A DNA stretch of 64,000 nt from a bacterium (lineage in GTDB: Bacteria > Myxococcota_A > Bradymonadia > Bradymonadales > Bradymonadaceae): positions 124,001-188,000 of the forward strand of contig JAUIBR010000005.1 in NCBI GenBank assembly GCA_030427705.1. The letters are read 5' to 3'. Both the position numbers and the translations under genes were made by a program. Shown in pieces: positions 10,001 through 17,633 of this stretch. The notes beneath the pieces were generated by a model. That model was given only the letters and a program-made list of their open reading frames with translations, searched no databases and was not told the origin of the DNA. How positions within the stretch are numbered: the first letter of the stretch is position 1; every line of letters starts with the position of its first letter.

Positions 10001-10096
10001 CTCGGACAGCCGCCCGGTACGTCATTGATTTCTATCGCGACCAGCGGCAGTACACGATCTGGTGGCAACACGATCATCTCGGGGGCATTACAATGA
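7052..10096 (+). CDS. Large Cys-rich repeat lipoprotein with possible lipid-binding C-terminal half
   Basis: AGGAG precedes the ATG; the signal peptide ends in MYGC (Cys21), followed by a short NN linker (31-40). Residues about 45-420 are a run of Cys/Asp-rich repeats of the type DDGDPCTMDDVCVAGQC, as in many myxobacterial surface proteins. The region around 425-510 looks Ig-like. The C-terminal ~500 residues alternate amphipathic strands with a helical stretch of ILGGIVGDLETELNTQL type; this resembles TULIP/BPI-type lipid-binding proteins, which is a guess. The stop overlaps the next start (ATGA at 10093), so the next lipoprotein is probably translated together with it. No catalytic motif seen. 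Confidence 0.8.
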   Translation: MRPNHGPLWVILCVFALMYGCADDTTSNSSGNNRANNTNNGDCSSDCNDDDACTEDACVEGQCVNTYEETLCCTADQCEIDGECYDNGEASADNPCQVCLVAVDAAAWSSDATATCDDGDPCTMDDVCVAGQCEGSPFVCDDGNPCTDDVCDGAGACEFNNNTAPCEDGDLCTDGDTCGGGTCQSGQAATCDDQNGCTTDSCDPATGCVNTPEDGVSCDDGDICSTASVCENGVCIVSEVDSCDDSDVCTIDFCDSADGCGHDDISDRCADSNPCTDEACDAAQGCIYPFNTDACDDGSLCTMMDTCSQGSCVGTPVPVDDGNLCTDDACDPATGVMNVPNTLPCDDNDACTVGDTCGSGSCQPGTTPLACDDNDVCTTDSCDSASGCVFTDISSTCDDGNACTTDSCDAVNGCQNTVILSFACRPTITVTYPPRAATITGTLGQPVVVTGTVASGAGAISTFTINGVNVAVDPATGAFSHAYTPRVGSNTLVFEAVDALTTEENRVQAFHWSTDYTLPNAAMPGVGSVDPGLGIWLGQQTIDSGQPPPPTHLAAIFEGVFANLDISSFFDSSTPITSSAGYDIYLTSLSFNDTDVALQATDTGIAIQAAILDISGDLVFDCTSFGCLLLGGDSTGGLDIDSIVVTADLVFTVQPDNTIAVTIQNSNTSINNLNIFSNNGFTNFLLSIIEPFILGGIVGDLETELNTQLNSAVGPLLGDAFNALAFNLVFDLPKLDGSGTVSVALESDFSSSDFNDASPGPQGGQLDLRAWATAATRGVPAGSPFDQNLGVPMRIDCASGMTQAMVVPQSAPLEIVFADDTINQILRAAWWGGFLQFPLDPAALGSVDLSQFGVSNLNLDVSGWLPPVAADCGTGGQLLLQIGDLRIDATLDLFGQPITAIVYVSFEAPISLGPGPSGDIAITVSSIQNVNLEVSVQDEASLGAEAALQSLLETELVPALGGLLGGGQPLASFPLPEIDLSSALGQPPGTSLISIATSGSTRSGGNTIISGALQ

Positions 10097-12024
10097 GAAC
10101 ACCATTGCAATACATTCGATTGTGCCTTGTGACGGCTTCGCTGACGCTGCTTGTCGTCGGCTGCGGGAGCGACGATAAACCGTCAAATTCGCGTGCAAAC
10201 AACACCAACAATAAAAACAACCAGAACAACCAAAACAACGTGTCCGACATGGGTGCGTTCGTGGGCGTCGTGAACTGCTCCGAAGACTCTGACTGTGATG
10301 ATGGGCTGGCGTGCACGACAGACACCTGCATCGATGCGCCAGAGGGCAAGGTTTGCGCGTGGTTGGTAGCGGAGGACACGTGCCTCATTGAAAGGCGTTG
10401 TTTCGATGACGGTGCTGCGAACCCTGGAGATGCTTGTGGTGCTTGCGACCCTGAGATGTCGCAGTTTGCCTGGTCTACCGCAGAAGACGGCGCCGTTTGT
10501 GATGACGGAGACCCCTGTACATTCAATACGGCCTGTTCCGCCGGCGCCTGTGTTGGGGACGCTGTCGACTGCGACGATGGCAATTCGTGCACCATCGATA
10601 CTTGCACGTCAGGTGTTGGGTGCACCTACGAAGACGAAAACGACGGTTCTTCATGTGACGACGGTACCGCTTGCACAGAAAATGACGTTTGTACGGCGGG
10701 GACATGTGTGGGTGAAACGCTGGATTGTGATGACCAGAACACCTGCACACAGGATTCTTGTGATCCGACCCTCGGATGTACCAACGAACCGCTCGATGAC
10801 GGAACGGCATGTGAAGACGGCACATTCTGTACGGTTGGAGAGACCTGTTTGGCAGGGTTGTGTCAGGGTGCACAACCGAACACGTGCGACGACTTCAACG
10901 CATGCACCATCGACATCTGCGATGAGCGCGCCGGTTGCCAGCATCTTCCAACAAACAACCCATGTTGCACGGGGCAAACCTCTATCTGCGACGACCAAGA
11001 TCCTTGCACTACAGACTTATGTGACCCTAATACCGCAGAATGTACCTATCAGCTGAACACGGCGCCGTGTGATGACGGGTCTGCGTGCACGGAAAACGAC
11101 GCATGCAACCAGGGCACGTGTACTGGGTCGGCAATCAACTGTGACGACGGCAACAGCTGCACGCAGGACATGTGCAACGTCGCAGCCGGGTGTTTCTACG
11201 CGAATCTTGACGCGGTTGCCTGCGATGATGGGCAGGCCTGTTCCACTGGAGACATGTGCATGCAGGGCACGTGTGTCGCTGACACAAGCCAGTGCTTCTG
11301 CGTACCAAGCTTCGACGACGCGGCGAGGGTGAACACTCTCACAGTCGGCGCAAACACGATGCAGGGAGAAGCACTAGACATCGATGGCGACAACACGCGT
11401 GACAACGCCCTGGCCCCGCTTGGTTCGTTCGTAAATGGCCCGCTGCAAGACGCCGCCAATGACGGCTCATTGAATCTACTGTTTGAGTACATCGGCTTTG
11501 CGCCTGGTGCATTCACGCTCGGATTAGTAACGGCGAGCGTCGACCCAGCAAATGCATCCTGCGATTACACCATGAACACATGCGACTACCTCGCCGACCG
11601 CTCGGTACTTGATCCAATTGCGTGTACGACCACCATTCAGCTGCCTGCAAATCGGACTGGGACGCTGGTCACCGCAGGTGGCGTCGGTTCTCAGTTGCCG
11701 TTTTCGATCCCGCTGGACGCCAGCAATTCACTGAATATCACGTTGTATAATGTAAAAGTCGAAATGACGGTAACGCTAACAAACGGACAGGTCAGTGCCT
11801 TCACGGCGATCATCGGCGGTGCTGCGACCGAAACCGACCTCAACGCCGCGATCAACTCGCTGGATCCAGCTTCATTGCCGCTTCCGCCAGCCAACCTGAT
11901 CAACCTGCTGTCGACGCTAGCTCCTAACGACATCGACACCGATGGCGATGGCACAGACGACGCAAAGTCCATCGGTCTTAAAATCAGCGGTATCGATGGA
12001 AATCTTGTGGGAGCGGCGCCTTAG
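10093..12024 (+). CDS. Cys-rich repeat lipoprotein, partner of the preceding gene
   Basis: The ATG overlaps the previous stop by four bases. The signal peptide ends in VVGC (Cys24); an Asn-rich linker (35-49) follows. Residues about 60-410 carry the same Cys/Asp-rich repeats as the upstream protein, with the same order of an early divergent repeat (CAWLVAEDTCLIERRCFDDG) and then regular copies. The C-terminal ~220 residues are a separate beta-rich domain that includes an Asp-rich loop (DIDTDGDGTDD), a likely calcium site. The shared repeat architecture suggests that the pair arose by duplication and works together on the surface. Confidence 0.8.
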   Translation: MRTPLQYIRLCLVTASLTLLVVGCGSDDKPSNSRANNTNNKNNQNNQNNVSDMGAFVGVVNCSEDSDCDDGLACTTDTCIDAPEGKVCAWLVAEDTCLIERRCFDDGAANPGDACGACDPEMSQFAWSTAEDGAVCDDGDPCTFNTACSAGACVGDAVDCDDGNSCTIDTCTSGVGCTYEDENDGSSCDDGTACTENDVCTAGTCVGETLDCDDQNTCTQDSCDPTLGCTNEPLDDGTACEDGTFCTVGETCLAGLCQGAQPNTCDDFNACTIDICDERAGCQHLPTNNPCCTGQTSICDDQDPCTTDLCDPNTAECTYQLNTAPCDDGSACTENDACNQGTCTGSAINCDDGNSCTQDMCNVAAGCFYANLDAVACDDGQACSTGDMCMQGTCVADTSQCFCVPSFDDAARVNTLTVGANTMQGEALDIDGDNTRDNALAPLGSFVNGPLQDAANDGSLNLLFEYIGFAPGAFTLGLVTASVDPANASCDYTMNTCDYLADRSVLDPIACTTTIQLPANRTGTLVTAGGVGSQLPFSIPLDASNSLNITLYNVKVEMTVTLTNGQVSAFTAIIGGAATETDLNAAINSLDPASLPLPPANLINLLSTLAPNDIDTDGDGTDDAKSIGLKISGIDGNLVGAAP

Positions 12025-12081
12025 GTCCGAAACTCCCTTTTGATTGCCGCATCTAATACGTCAAACGGCATGGAGCGAGAA

Positions 12082-12591
12082 ATGTCCCACCCTCTCGAAG
12101 ACGTAATCAACAACGCGGACGGTTTTATCTTGATCGGTGATTCGTCCAAAGACCGCTTTCCTGCGTATTCATACAATGCGTACATGCATGTGCAGAAACG
12201 CTTTTATTGCTTGGACTTCGGCGGATTAACGGAGAGCCGCGGCGGGTACGAAGGCGGGAAAGTCTACACGAGTGTGGACGAAATCCCGGACGATCATGAC
12301 GACCTAGCCATCATCTGGGTCCATCCCCACGACGCCAAACGCGCAGTCGATACAGCCAACGAACTCGGCTGCAAACGAGTCTGGTTTTCGTTCAAGACGG
12401 GCCATCCCGATGCGGTTGAGCACGCCAAATCCTTGGGCATGGAGGTGGTCGAGATCGGTCGATGTCCGGTGTACTACCTGGACGGGAAGCCGGCGGGGTG
12501 TGCGGCCCACGCGGCGATCACGAAGATTTCAGGTTCATACAAACGCGCACCTCAAACAGACCCGAACGCGGATCGAAGAGAGCTTTGGTGA
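12082..12591 (+). CDS. CoA-binding domain protein (YccU-like)
   Basis: ATG 12082 is preferred because GGAG lies six bases upstream; an earlier ATG at 12070 is in frame. The 169-residue protein is a single Rossmann-type domain with the features of the CoA_binding_2 family: strand FILIGDSSKDR, a conserved Y near 30, WVHPHDA and a C-terminal GRCPVYYL. Proteins of this family bind CoA or nucleotides; their role is not settled. Its TGA is followed at once by the ATG of the aldo/keto reductase, so the two are co-transcribed. Confidence 0.8.
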   Translation: MSHPLEDVINNADGFILIGDSSKDRFPAYSYNAYMHVQKRFYCLDFGGLTESRGGYEGGKVYTSVDEIPDDHDDLAIIWVHPHDAKRAVDTANELGCKRVWFSFKTGHPDAVEHAKSLGMEVVEIGRCPVYYLDGKPAGCAAHAAITKISGSYKRAPQTDPNADRRELW

Positions 12592-13515
12592 ATGCGACGC
12601 AGAACGTTTATGAAGTCGACAGCTGCCGCCGCCGCAATGGTTGCAACAAACCCCGCATGGGCGGCGCAGCAGACCAAGATGATGACGCGGAAGATTCCTT
12701 CGACCGGCGAGAAGTTACCTGCCTTAGGATTTGGCACCTGGCAGACTTTCGACGTGGGGGCTGACGCAAAGGCTCACGAGCGGCTTGCGCAGGTACTGGA
12801 CATCCTATTCGACGCTGGTGGCAGCCTCATCGACTCGAGCCCAATGTATGGCTCCAGCGAAGCCGTTGTGGGCAAGCTCTTGTCGGGCCCTGGATTGAAT
12901 CGATCCGATGCCTTCTTGGCCACCAAAGTATGGACGCGTGGAAAAGAAGCAGGCATCGCCGAAATTGAGAAGTCGTTTCGGTTGATGGCGGCTGGCAAAC
13001 AGATGGAGTTGATGCAGGTCCACAACCTCGTGGATTGGCAAACTCAATTGAAGACGGTTCGTGCCATGAAAGAGCGCGGCGAAGTCAAATACATCGGGTT
13101 GACGCATTATACTGACTCCGGCATCGACCAAATCGTGGAGATCTTGCAGAAAGGTGCTGCCATCGATTTCGTGCAAACAGCGTATTCTGTGGGTGTCAGG
13201 CACGCGGAAAAGAAGCTGTATCCGCTGTGCCGCGACAAAGGTATCGCAACGATCGTTAACCGCCCTTTTGAAGGAGGTGCTGCCTTCAGGCAGACAAAGG
13301 GCAAGTCGCTTCCAGATTGGGCGGCCGAATTCGGCGCCCGCTCTTGGGCCCAGCTCTTCCTAAAGTTCGCATTGGGGAATCCCGCTGTGACCTGTGTGAT
13401 TCCAGGAACCGGACGTCCCGAGCATGCACGCGACAACGTGGGTGCCGCGTTCGGGAGATTGCCAAACCCCGAAGAGCGCAAACGCATCATCAAGCTTTGG
13501 GATTCGATCCGTTGA
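12592..13515 (+). CDS. Tat-exported aldo/keto reductase
   Basis: The N-terminus RRRTFMK followed by an Ala-rich stretch and AWA-AQ is a twin-arginine signal, so the enzyme probably folds with NADP(H) and is then exported. The catalytic tetrad of aldo/keto reductases is visible: Asp81, Tyr86, Lys112 and His144 (DSSPMY, ATKVW, MQVHN). The C-terminal IPGTGRPEHARDN is the nucleotide-binding part. Length 307 fits the family plus signal. It follows the CoA-binding gene without a gap. The substrate is unknown. Confidence 0.9.
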   Translation: MRRRTFMKSTAAAAAMVATNPAWAAQQTKMMTRKIPSTGEKLPALGFGTWQTFDVGADAKAHERLAQVLDILFDAGGSLIDSSPMYGSSEAVVGKLLSGPGLNRSDAFLATKVWTRGKEAGIAEIEKSFRLMAAGKQMELMQVHNLVDWQTQLKTVRAMKERGEVKYIGLTHYTDSGIDQIVEILQKGAAIDFVQTAYSVGVRHAEKKLYPLCRDKGIATIVNRPFEGGAAFRQTKGKSLPDWAAEFGARSWAQLFLKFALGNPAVTCVIPGTGRPEHARDNVGAAFGRLPNPEERKRIIKLWDSIR

Positions 13516-13551
13516 CTGTATGTTTGCGACTCCCCCGGAGCGTAACGAGCA

Positions 13552-14019
13552 ATGCATCCAAACGAAGAAGTTATCGCCGATTTTTATCGTGCCTTTGACC
13601 AGAAAGACGCCGAAACCATGGCTGCGCACTACAGCGACAGAGCGAGTTTCAGCGACCCAGTGTTTCCCGATCTGGATGCAGAAGGTGTTCGAGACATGTG
13701 GCGGATGCTGACGGAAGCCGATGATCTCAGGATCGAAGCAAGCGAAATCAAAGCCGACGACTCAAGCGGAAGTGCACGTTGGGATGCGTGGTACACCTTC
13801 ACGGCTACAGGCAACAAGGTTCACAACATCATCCACGCGTCATTCGTTTTTGAAGACGGCAAGATCGTGCAGCACGACGACAAGTTTGATTTTTGGCGGT
13901 GGAGCCGGCAAGCACTTGGTCTCCCAGGCATCTTTTTGGGTTGGACTCCGATGGTCCGCAACAAGGTTCAGACTATGGCTGGAAAAAGCCTCGCCAGCTG
14001 GCGAAAGAAGAAAAGTTAA
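13552..14019 (+). CDS. SnoaL/NTF2-like protein
   Basis: A 155-residue protein starting with EEVIADFYRAFDQKDAETM, the hallmark helix of SnoaL-like polyketide-cyclase-fold proteins, followed by SFSDPVFP and a WDAWYTF strand. Members bind small hydrophobic ligands; many have no known activity. The Lys-rich C-terminus (SWRKKKS) is an extension. It follows the aldo/keto reductase by 36 bases on the same strand. Confidence 0.85.
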   Translation: MHPNEEVIADFYRAFDQKDAETMAAHYSDRASFSDPVFPDLDAEGVRDMWRMLTEADDLRIEASEIKADDSSGSARWDAWYTFTATGNKVHNIIHASFVFEDGKIVQHDDKFDFWRWSRQALGLPGIFLGWTPMVRNKVQTMAGKSLASWRKKKS

Positions 14020-14051
14020 ATCTAATCAACTTCTGCGCACGTGTAATACAT

Positions 14052-14633
14052 ATGCGCATCATCACCCTCATTCTTCTGCTGTTCTTTGGCACGCCGGCTT
14101 GGGCACAGTCTGCGTCCGACCAAAACGCAAAAACGCTTTCGACGCTAACCACAGACCTGCCGAAGGCGGAGACGAAGTGGAAACACATCGTCATCCACCA
14201 TACAGCGAGCGAGTGGAGCTCCCTCAAGCGCATCGACGCTTATCACCGAAAGAAGTTCGAAGACCCCGATGGCATCGAGTATCACTTCCTCATCGGCAAC
14301 GGGAAGAAGGCCAAAGATGGCCTAATCGAACTGGGACGTTGGAGAATCCAGAAGCGTGCAATCCATCTGTTCAAACCGGACGGCGCACCAGATGCTATCG
14401 CGATCTCACTCGTCGGAAACCTCCACGAGCGGAAGATCAGCAAGGCCCAGTACACGGCATTGGTGTCCCTTGTTTCGAAGTTAATGGCTGCCTACGAGAT
14501 ACCCATCGAGAACGTCACGACCCATACGCGCGTCGACGGCAGGTTGACCGTGTGCCCCGGGAAACACTTTCCATACAAAAGCTTGATTGAAGATTTGAGA
14601 AGAGCGACCGCGAGCGACCTTAGCCATCCCTGA
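14052..14633 (+). CDS. N-acetylmuramoyl-L-alanine amidase, PGRP/Amidase_2 type, exported
   Basis: ATG 14052 is chosen because it gives a clean signal peptide ending AWA (cleavage after about residue 18); an upstream in-frame start would read through the previous gene region. The zinc site of the Amidase_2/PGRP family is visible: IVIHHTAS (His49/50), the YHFLIGNG strand and THTRVDGRLTVCPG near the C-terminus. It should cut the MurNAc-L-Ala bond in peptidoglycan. No evident Shine-Dalgarno. The last 14 bases overlap the convergent transposase gene. Confidence 0.85.
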   Translation: MRIITLILLLFFGTPAWAQSASDQNAKTLSTLTTDLPKAETKWKHIVIHHTASEWSSLKRIDAYHRKKFEDPDGIEYHFLIGNGKKAKDGLIELGRWRIQKRAIHLFKPDGAPDAIAISLVGNLHERKISKAQYTALVSLVSKLMAAYEIPIENVTTHTRVDGRLTVCPGKHFPYKSLIEDLRRATASDLSHP

Positions 14634-15759
14634 GTCTGGGCGTCCGATGCGACCAAATGTGGCTTAACCTTACCTTGGAAGCCTCAAGCCGCGATTGGAC
14701 TTCCGACAGGAAGAGCCACGAGTCTATGGTCCTTGGTTGCCGCGGCCTTGTGTTCCTACTTTTTGCTTCGTGTTGCCCTGTAAATCCGGCCATCCTTTCG
14801 AGAGCCAACGCCGAAAATCTGGGCAAATTTGGAGGATACCACGGGTCAGTCACTGGCTCCGTTGCAATGCCAGCCCGCTGGTATCCGATGGTGCCTGGCG
14901 GAAACATCGGCGTTCCTCCGGCTTTTAGCTCGGCCTTGCCAGCCTCATATCGTCGATCAAACTCGCGTTTTCTTGATTTAGCGAAGTCTCGGATGACCGG
15001 ATCAGCCGAGGCAAAATCAACACGTTTTCGCTTCCCTTTGGTTTGTTGAACTGGACTGTATTCCGAAGGCAAACTTCTAACGTATCTCGTGCCGGTTGCC
15101 CAATCCCCTGCTTCCTCGATAGGTATTCCCTGTGCCACCCGCTCGCGTGTAAACTCACGATCAATCCTCGCCTGCTCGGCTTGAATTTGTCCTTCGAGCC
15201 GACGTCGCACAACCTCCAGTTCCTCGCCACCAAAAACAGAAGGCGGGGAAACCGTCACGGTGAGCGAAGGAATACCGATCCTTCGAAGGACTTTAGGGGG
15301 CCGCAAGACCTCTATCTTTTTGCCCCAGTGGCATGGTCCAAGAATCCAACCATCGTAGTCGCGATAATCCTTTACGATGCCAGCACGAACAGGATTCGTA
15401 ACGATGTAAACAATGGTCTGCTCCGATCTCCGCTTGTCGAGAACTGGGAAATCATTATCGCGATATTGATTCCAAAAATGCCCTGTGATCCCGCGTTCTC
15501 GCTTCGTCCAACGTGACAACGTCGCGTTCAAACTACCAAGGAACTTATCCCGAAGGGCCGTCCAATCGGTAAAATAGAGGTGGTAGTGATTTGCCATCAG
15601 CACGCCCGCGTGCATCTCCATCCCAAATTTCTGAGCGAAGAAGAACACCAGGAAAGCGAAGAGCCGCGTCAGCCAATGATCGGGTTTGAGGCGGAATTTG
15701 TTGTCGGCGCACACTCGGGTGGCATGTACCACCTCTCCTGGCAGTTGTTGTTTCGCCAT
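14620..15759 (-). CDS. Y1/HUH transposase, RAYT-like
   Basis: Residues 58-60 form the HUH motif in ANHYHLYF and Tyr118 lies in QTIVYIVTNPVRAGIV, the signature of Transposase_17/Y1_Tnp (REP-associated tyrosine transposases). These enzymes nick single-stranded DNA hairpins. At 379 residues it is longer than IS200 TnpA, with a charged C-terminal tail of about 200 residues. It starts with a good GGAGG. A perfect hairpin (15777-15792) lies just upstream of the start. No flanking direct repeat or inverted IS ends were seen, so it may be a domesticated single-copy gene. The 3' end overlaps the amidase gene by 14 bases. Confidence 0.8.
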   Translation of the reverse strand: MAKQQLPGEVVHATRVCADNKFRLKPDHWLTRLFAFLVFFFAQKFGMEMHAGVLMANHYHLYFTDWTALRDKFLGSLNATLSRWTKRERGITGHFWNQYRDNDFPVLDKRRSEQTIVYIVTNPVRAGIVKDYRDYDGWILGPCHWGKKIEVLRPPKVLRRIGIPSLTVTVSPPSVFGGEELEVVRRRLEGQIQAEQARIDREFTRERVAQGIPIEEAGDWATGTRYVRSLPSEYSPVQQTKGKRKRVDFASADPVIRDFAKSRKREFDRRYEAGKAELKAGGTPMFPPGTIGYQRAGIATEPVTDPWYPPNLPRFSALALERMAGFTGQHEAKSRNTRPRQPRTIDSWLFLSEVQSRLEASKVRLSHIWSHRTPRLRDG

Positions 15760-15776
15760 AATGAACCTCCGTTTCT

Positions 15777-15792
15777 ATGGGATCGGTCCCAT
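15777..15792. repeat. Perfect 6-bp stem, 4-base loop palindrome next to the transposase gene
   Basis: ATGGGA-TCGG-TCCCAT forms a compact hairpin 17-33 bases upstream of the RAYT-like start codon. Its size fits a REP-type hairpin substrate or a leader structure controlling transposase translation. Only one copy was found in this window. Confidence 0.35.
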
Positions 15793-15995
15793 TTCACGTC
15801 CATTATCGGCGCCGCCAAGAAACCGTTGCGAAGAATTTTGATTTTCGGGTCTCCGAGGTGGAACGCTGCCTCATCGGTAGGCTCGAAGGCATCCGATGGC
15901 GAACTGAATAGATCTGAGGATTTGGATAGAAAGTGGCAGCGAAGACAGCGTTTAGGTAGATTTGGAGCGTAAACATCCCTACGAATCTGGACCTG

Positions 15996-17579
15996 ATGAT
16001 GAAGCGCTTGGCCGCATTGTTCCTTTTTGCATCTATCGCAGTGAGTTGCGGAGACAGCCCAACCAAAAAGCGGGCTGCGTCCAACAACTCCAACAACGTC
16101 AACAACGTCAACAACGTCAACAACGTCAACAACACGAACAACGTCAACAACACAAACAACGTCAACAACACGAACAACGTCAACAACGTCAACAACGTCA
16201 ACAACACGAACAACGTCAACAACACGAACAACATGACGGACTCGGACGGCGATGGACGTCCGGACGCGTTGGATAATTGCGTGGAGGTTGCGAACCCCAT
16301 GCAGAACGATGCGGATTTCGATGGCGTGGGTGATGCTTGCGACAACTGCGTGCCTATAGCGAACAACGCGCAGGAAGATCTCAACGGAAACAACGTCGGA
16401 GATGCCTGTGAGGACGATGGTAGTTATGACCCTTCGTTAGACTCCGACAACGACGGAATTCCGGACGTTTCAGACGGTTGTCCTGACGTTGCGAACCCCA
16501 ACAACCGGGATACCGACAGCGATGGAGTACCTAACGCCTGCGACAACTGTCCAGCCGTCCGAAATCCGCTCCAAACCGACGTCAATAGCAACAACCGCGG
16601 CGACAAATGTGACCCCGATCCAGTTGGAATGGAGTGCGCCCGAACGGTTACGAATGGGCTGCGACCGCAGCTGCACATCATCCTCGACCAGTCTGGATCC
16701 ATGAGTACGCTCTTGGGTTCCACAACGAAGAGCCGGGTTCAGCAATTGGGGTTCCAGAACGCGGCAAGCCGGATCGCTAGCCAGTTTCAGGTTGGGGTCA
16801 CTTCGTTTCCTTCCGCCAGCGGACAGTGCACGCAGGGTGCGACTCTGCATTTGGGTATGGGGCGACACTCAACAGCCCAGTTCAGCAATGCGATTCCAAA
16901 CAATCCGAGCGGCGCATCAGCGACCCCTGTGGCATTCGACGACATCGTCGATTACAATAGATTCTCTGATGCCACCGATCCGAGCGCGGCTCAGCGCGAG
17001 AAGTACGTTTTGGTGATTGCAGACTCCGAAGCTAACACATGCGACACAAATGGTGGCGATGTTGCCCGCGCCGACGCTATGGCGGCCGCGACTGGCGCCG
17101 AAGTGTTCGCAATCAATTTGTTTTCGTCAGGCGTTACCCCCCTGCCTCAAGACGTGACGACGCCTGGCGGCACTTACCAAAGTGTGAATTCGCTCAGCCA
17201 ATTTGAGACTGCTTTGAGCAACATGTTGGATTCAATGACAAGCTGCTCCTTCGAACTGAACGCAGCCCCCGAAGACCCGCTCCTCCTTTGGGTGCTGGTC
17301 GACGGAGTTGCAATCCCGCGGTCTGGATGGCAGTTCGACCCGAACACCAATCAGATAAACCTCTTCCCAAGTGCCTGCCAATCGATTGGCAGTGGTACCG
17401 TAAGCGTGTTTGCTGGCTGCGAGATAGTCGACATGTGTATGCCCTCAGACGAAGTTTGCGACTACGTCGACAACAACTGCGATGGGGCCGTCGATGAGGG
17501 CTGCGATTCGTGCAGCAACGAAGTCTGCGACAATGAGGACAACGACTGCGATGGCGTAATCGACGAGGGTTGTCCGTAA
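15996..17579 (+). CDS. VWA-domain lipoprotein with Asn linker, TSP3 repeats and MopE-like C-terminus
   Basis: Two adjacent ATGs; the first is used. The signal peptide ends in AVSC (Cys18). Residues 30-79 are a 50-residue Asn-rich linker, the longest in the window. About 82-215 holds six thrombospondin type 3 calcium repeats (DSDGDGRPDALDNC and relatives). About 225-430 is a von Willebrand factor A domain with the metal site DQSGSMS. The last ~45 residues carry two copies of the MopE-like motif EVCDxxDNDCDGxxDEGC, a putative metal-binding motif of myxobacterial surface proteins. Together these suggest a calcium-stiffened adhesin displayed on the outer surface. No strong Shine-Dalgarno is visible. 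Confidence 0.85.
   Translation: MMKRLAALFLFASIAVSCGDSPTKKRAASNNSNNVNNVNNVNNVNNTNNVNNTNNVNNTNNVNNVNNVNNTNNVNNTNNMTDSDGDGRPDALDNCVEVANPMQNDADFDGVGDACDNCVPIANNAQEDLNGNNVGDACEDDGSYDPSLDSDNDGIPDVSDGCPDVANPNNRDTDSDGVPNACDNCPAVRNPLQTDVNSNNRGDKCDPDPVGMECARTVTNGLRPQLHIILDQSGSMSTLLGSTTKSRVQQLGFQNAASRIASQFQVGVTSFPSASGQCTQGATLHLGMGRHSTAQFSNAIPNNPSGASATPVAFDDIVDYNRFSDATDPSAAQREKYVLVIADSEANTCDTNGGDVARADAMAAATGAEVFAINLFSSGVTPLPQDVTTPGGTYQSVNSLSQFETALSNMLDSMTSCSFELNAAPEDPLLLWVLVDGVAIPRSGWQFDPNTNQINLFPSACQSIGSGTVSVFAGCEIVDMCMPSDEVCDYVDNNCDGAVDEGCDSCSNEVCDNEDNDCDGVIDEGCP
16083..16232 (+). repeat. Asn-rich linker coding repeat (9-base units)
   Basis: About 16 tandem AAC-AAC-GTC or AAC-AAC-ACG units encode NNV/NNT. 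The near-perfect 9-base period makes this tract likely to change length by slippage. Confidence 0.9.
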
Positions 17580-17588
17580 TTCCAAAAT

Positions 17589-17624
17589 CCTCGCCGATCC
17601 GCTACAAAGCGTGCCGAGGCGAGG
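17589..17624 (+). promoter_or_regulatory. Leader hairpin overlapping a Shine-Dalgarno
   Basis: CCTCGCC (17589-17595) pairs perfectly with GGCGAGG (17618-17624); inside it CGCT-ACAA-AGCG forms a second stem. The 3' arm runs into the AGGAG (17622-17626) of the PQQ-like lipoprotein gene starting at 17634, so the folded form would hide part of the ribosome binding site. Confidence 0.4.
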
Positions 17625-17633
17625 AGATTCACC

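Noticed and set aside
12040-12081. Earlier starts of the CoA-binding protein
   Set aside because: The extra N-terminal residues lack similarity to the family and ATG 12082 has a well-placed GGAG.
16083-16232. CRISPR-like periodic repeat
   Set aside because: The period is nine bases, in frame, and encodes Asn-rich linker; there are no spacers or cas genes.
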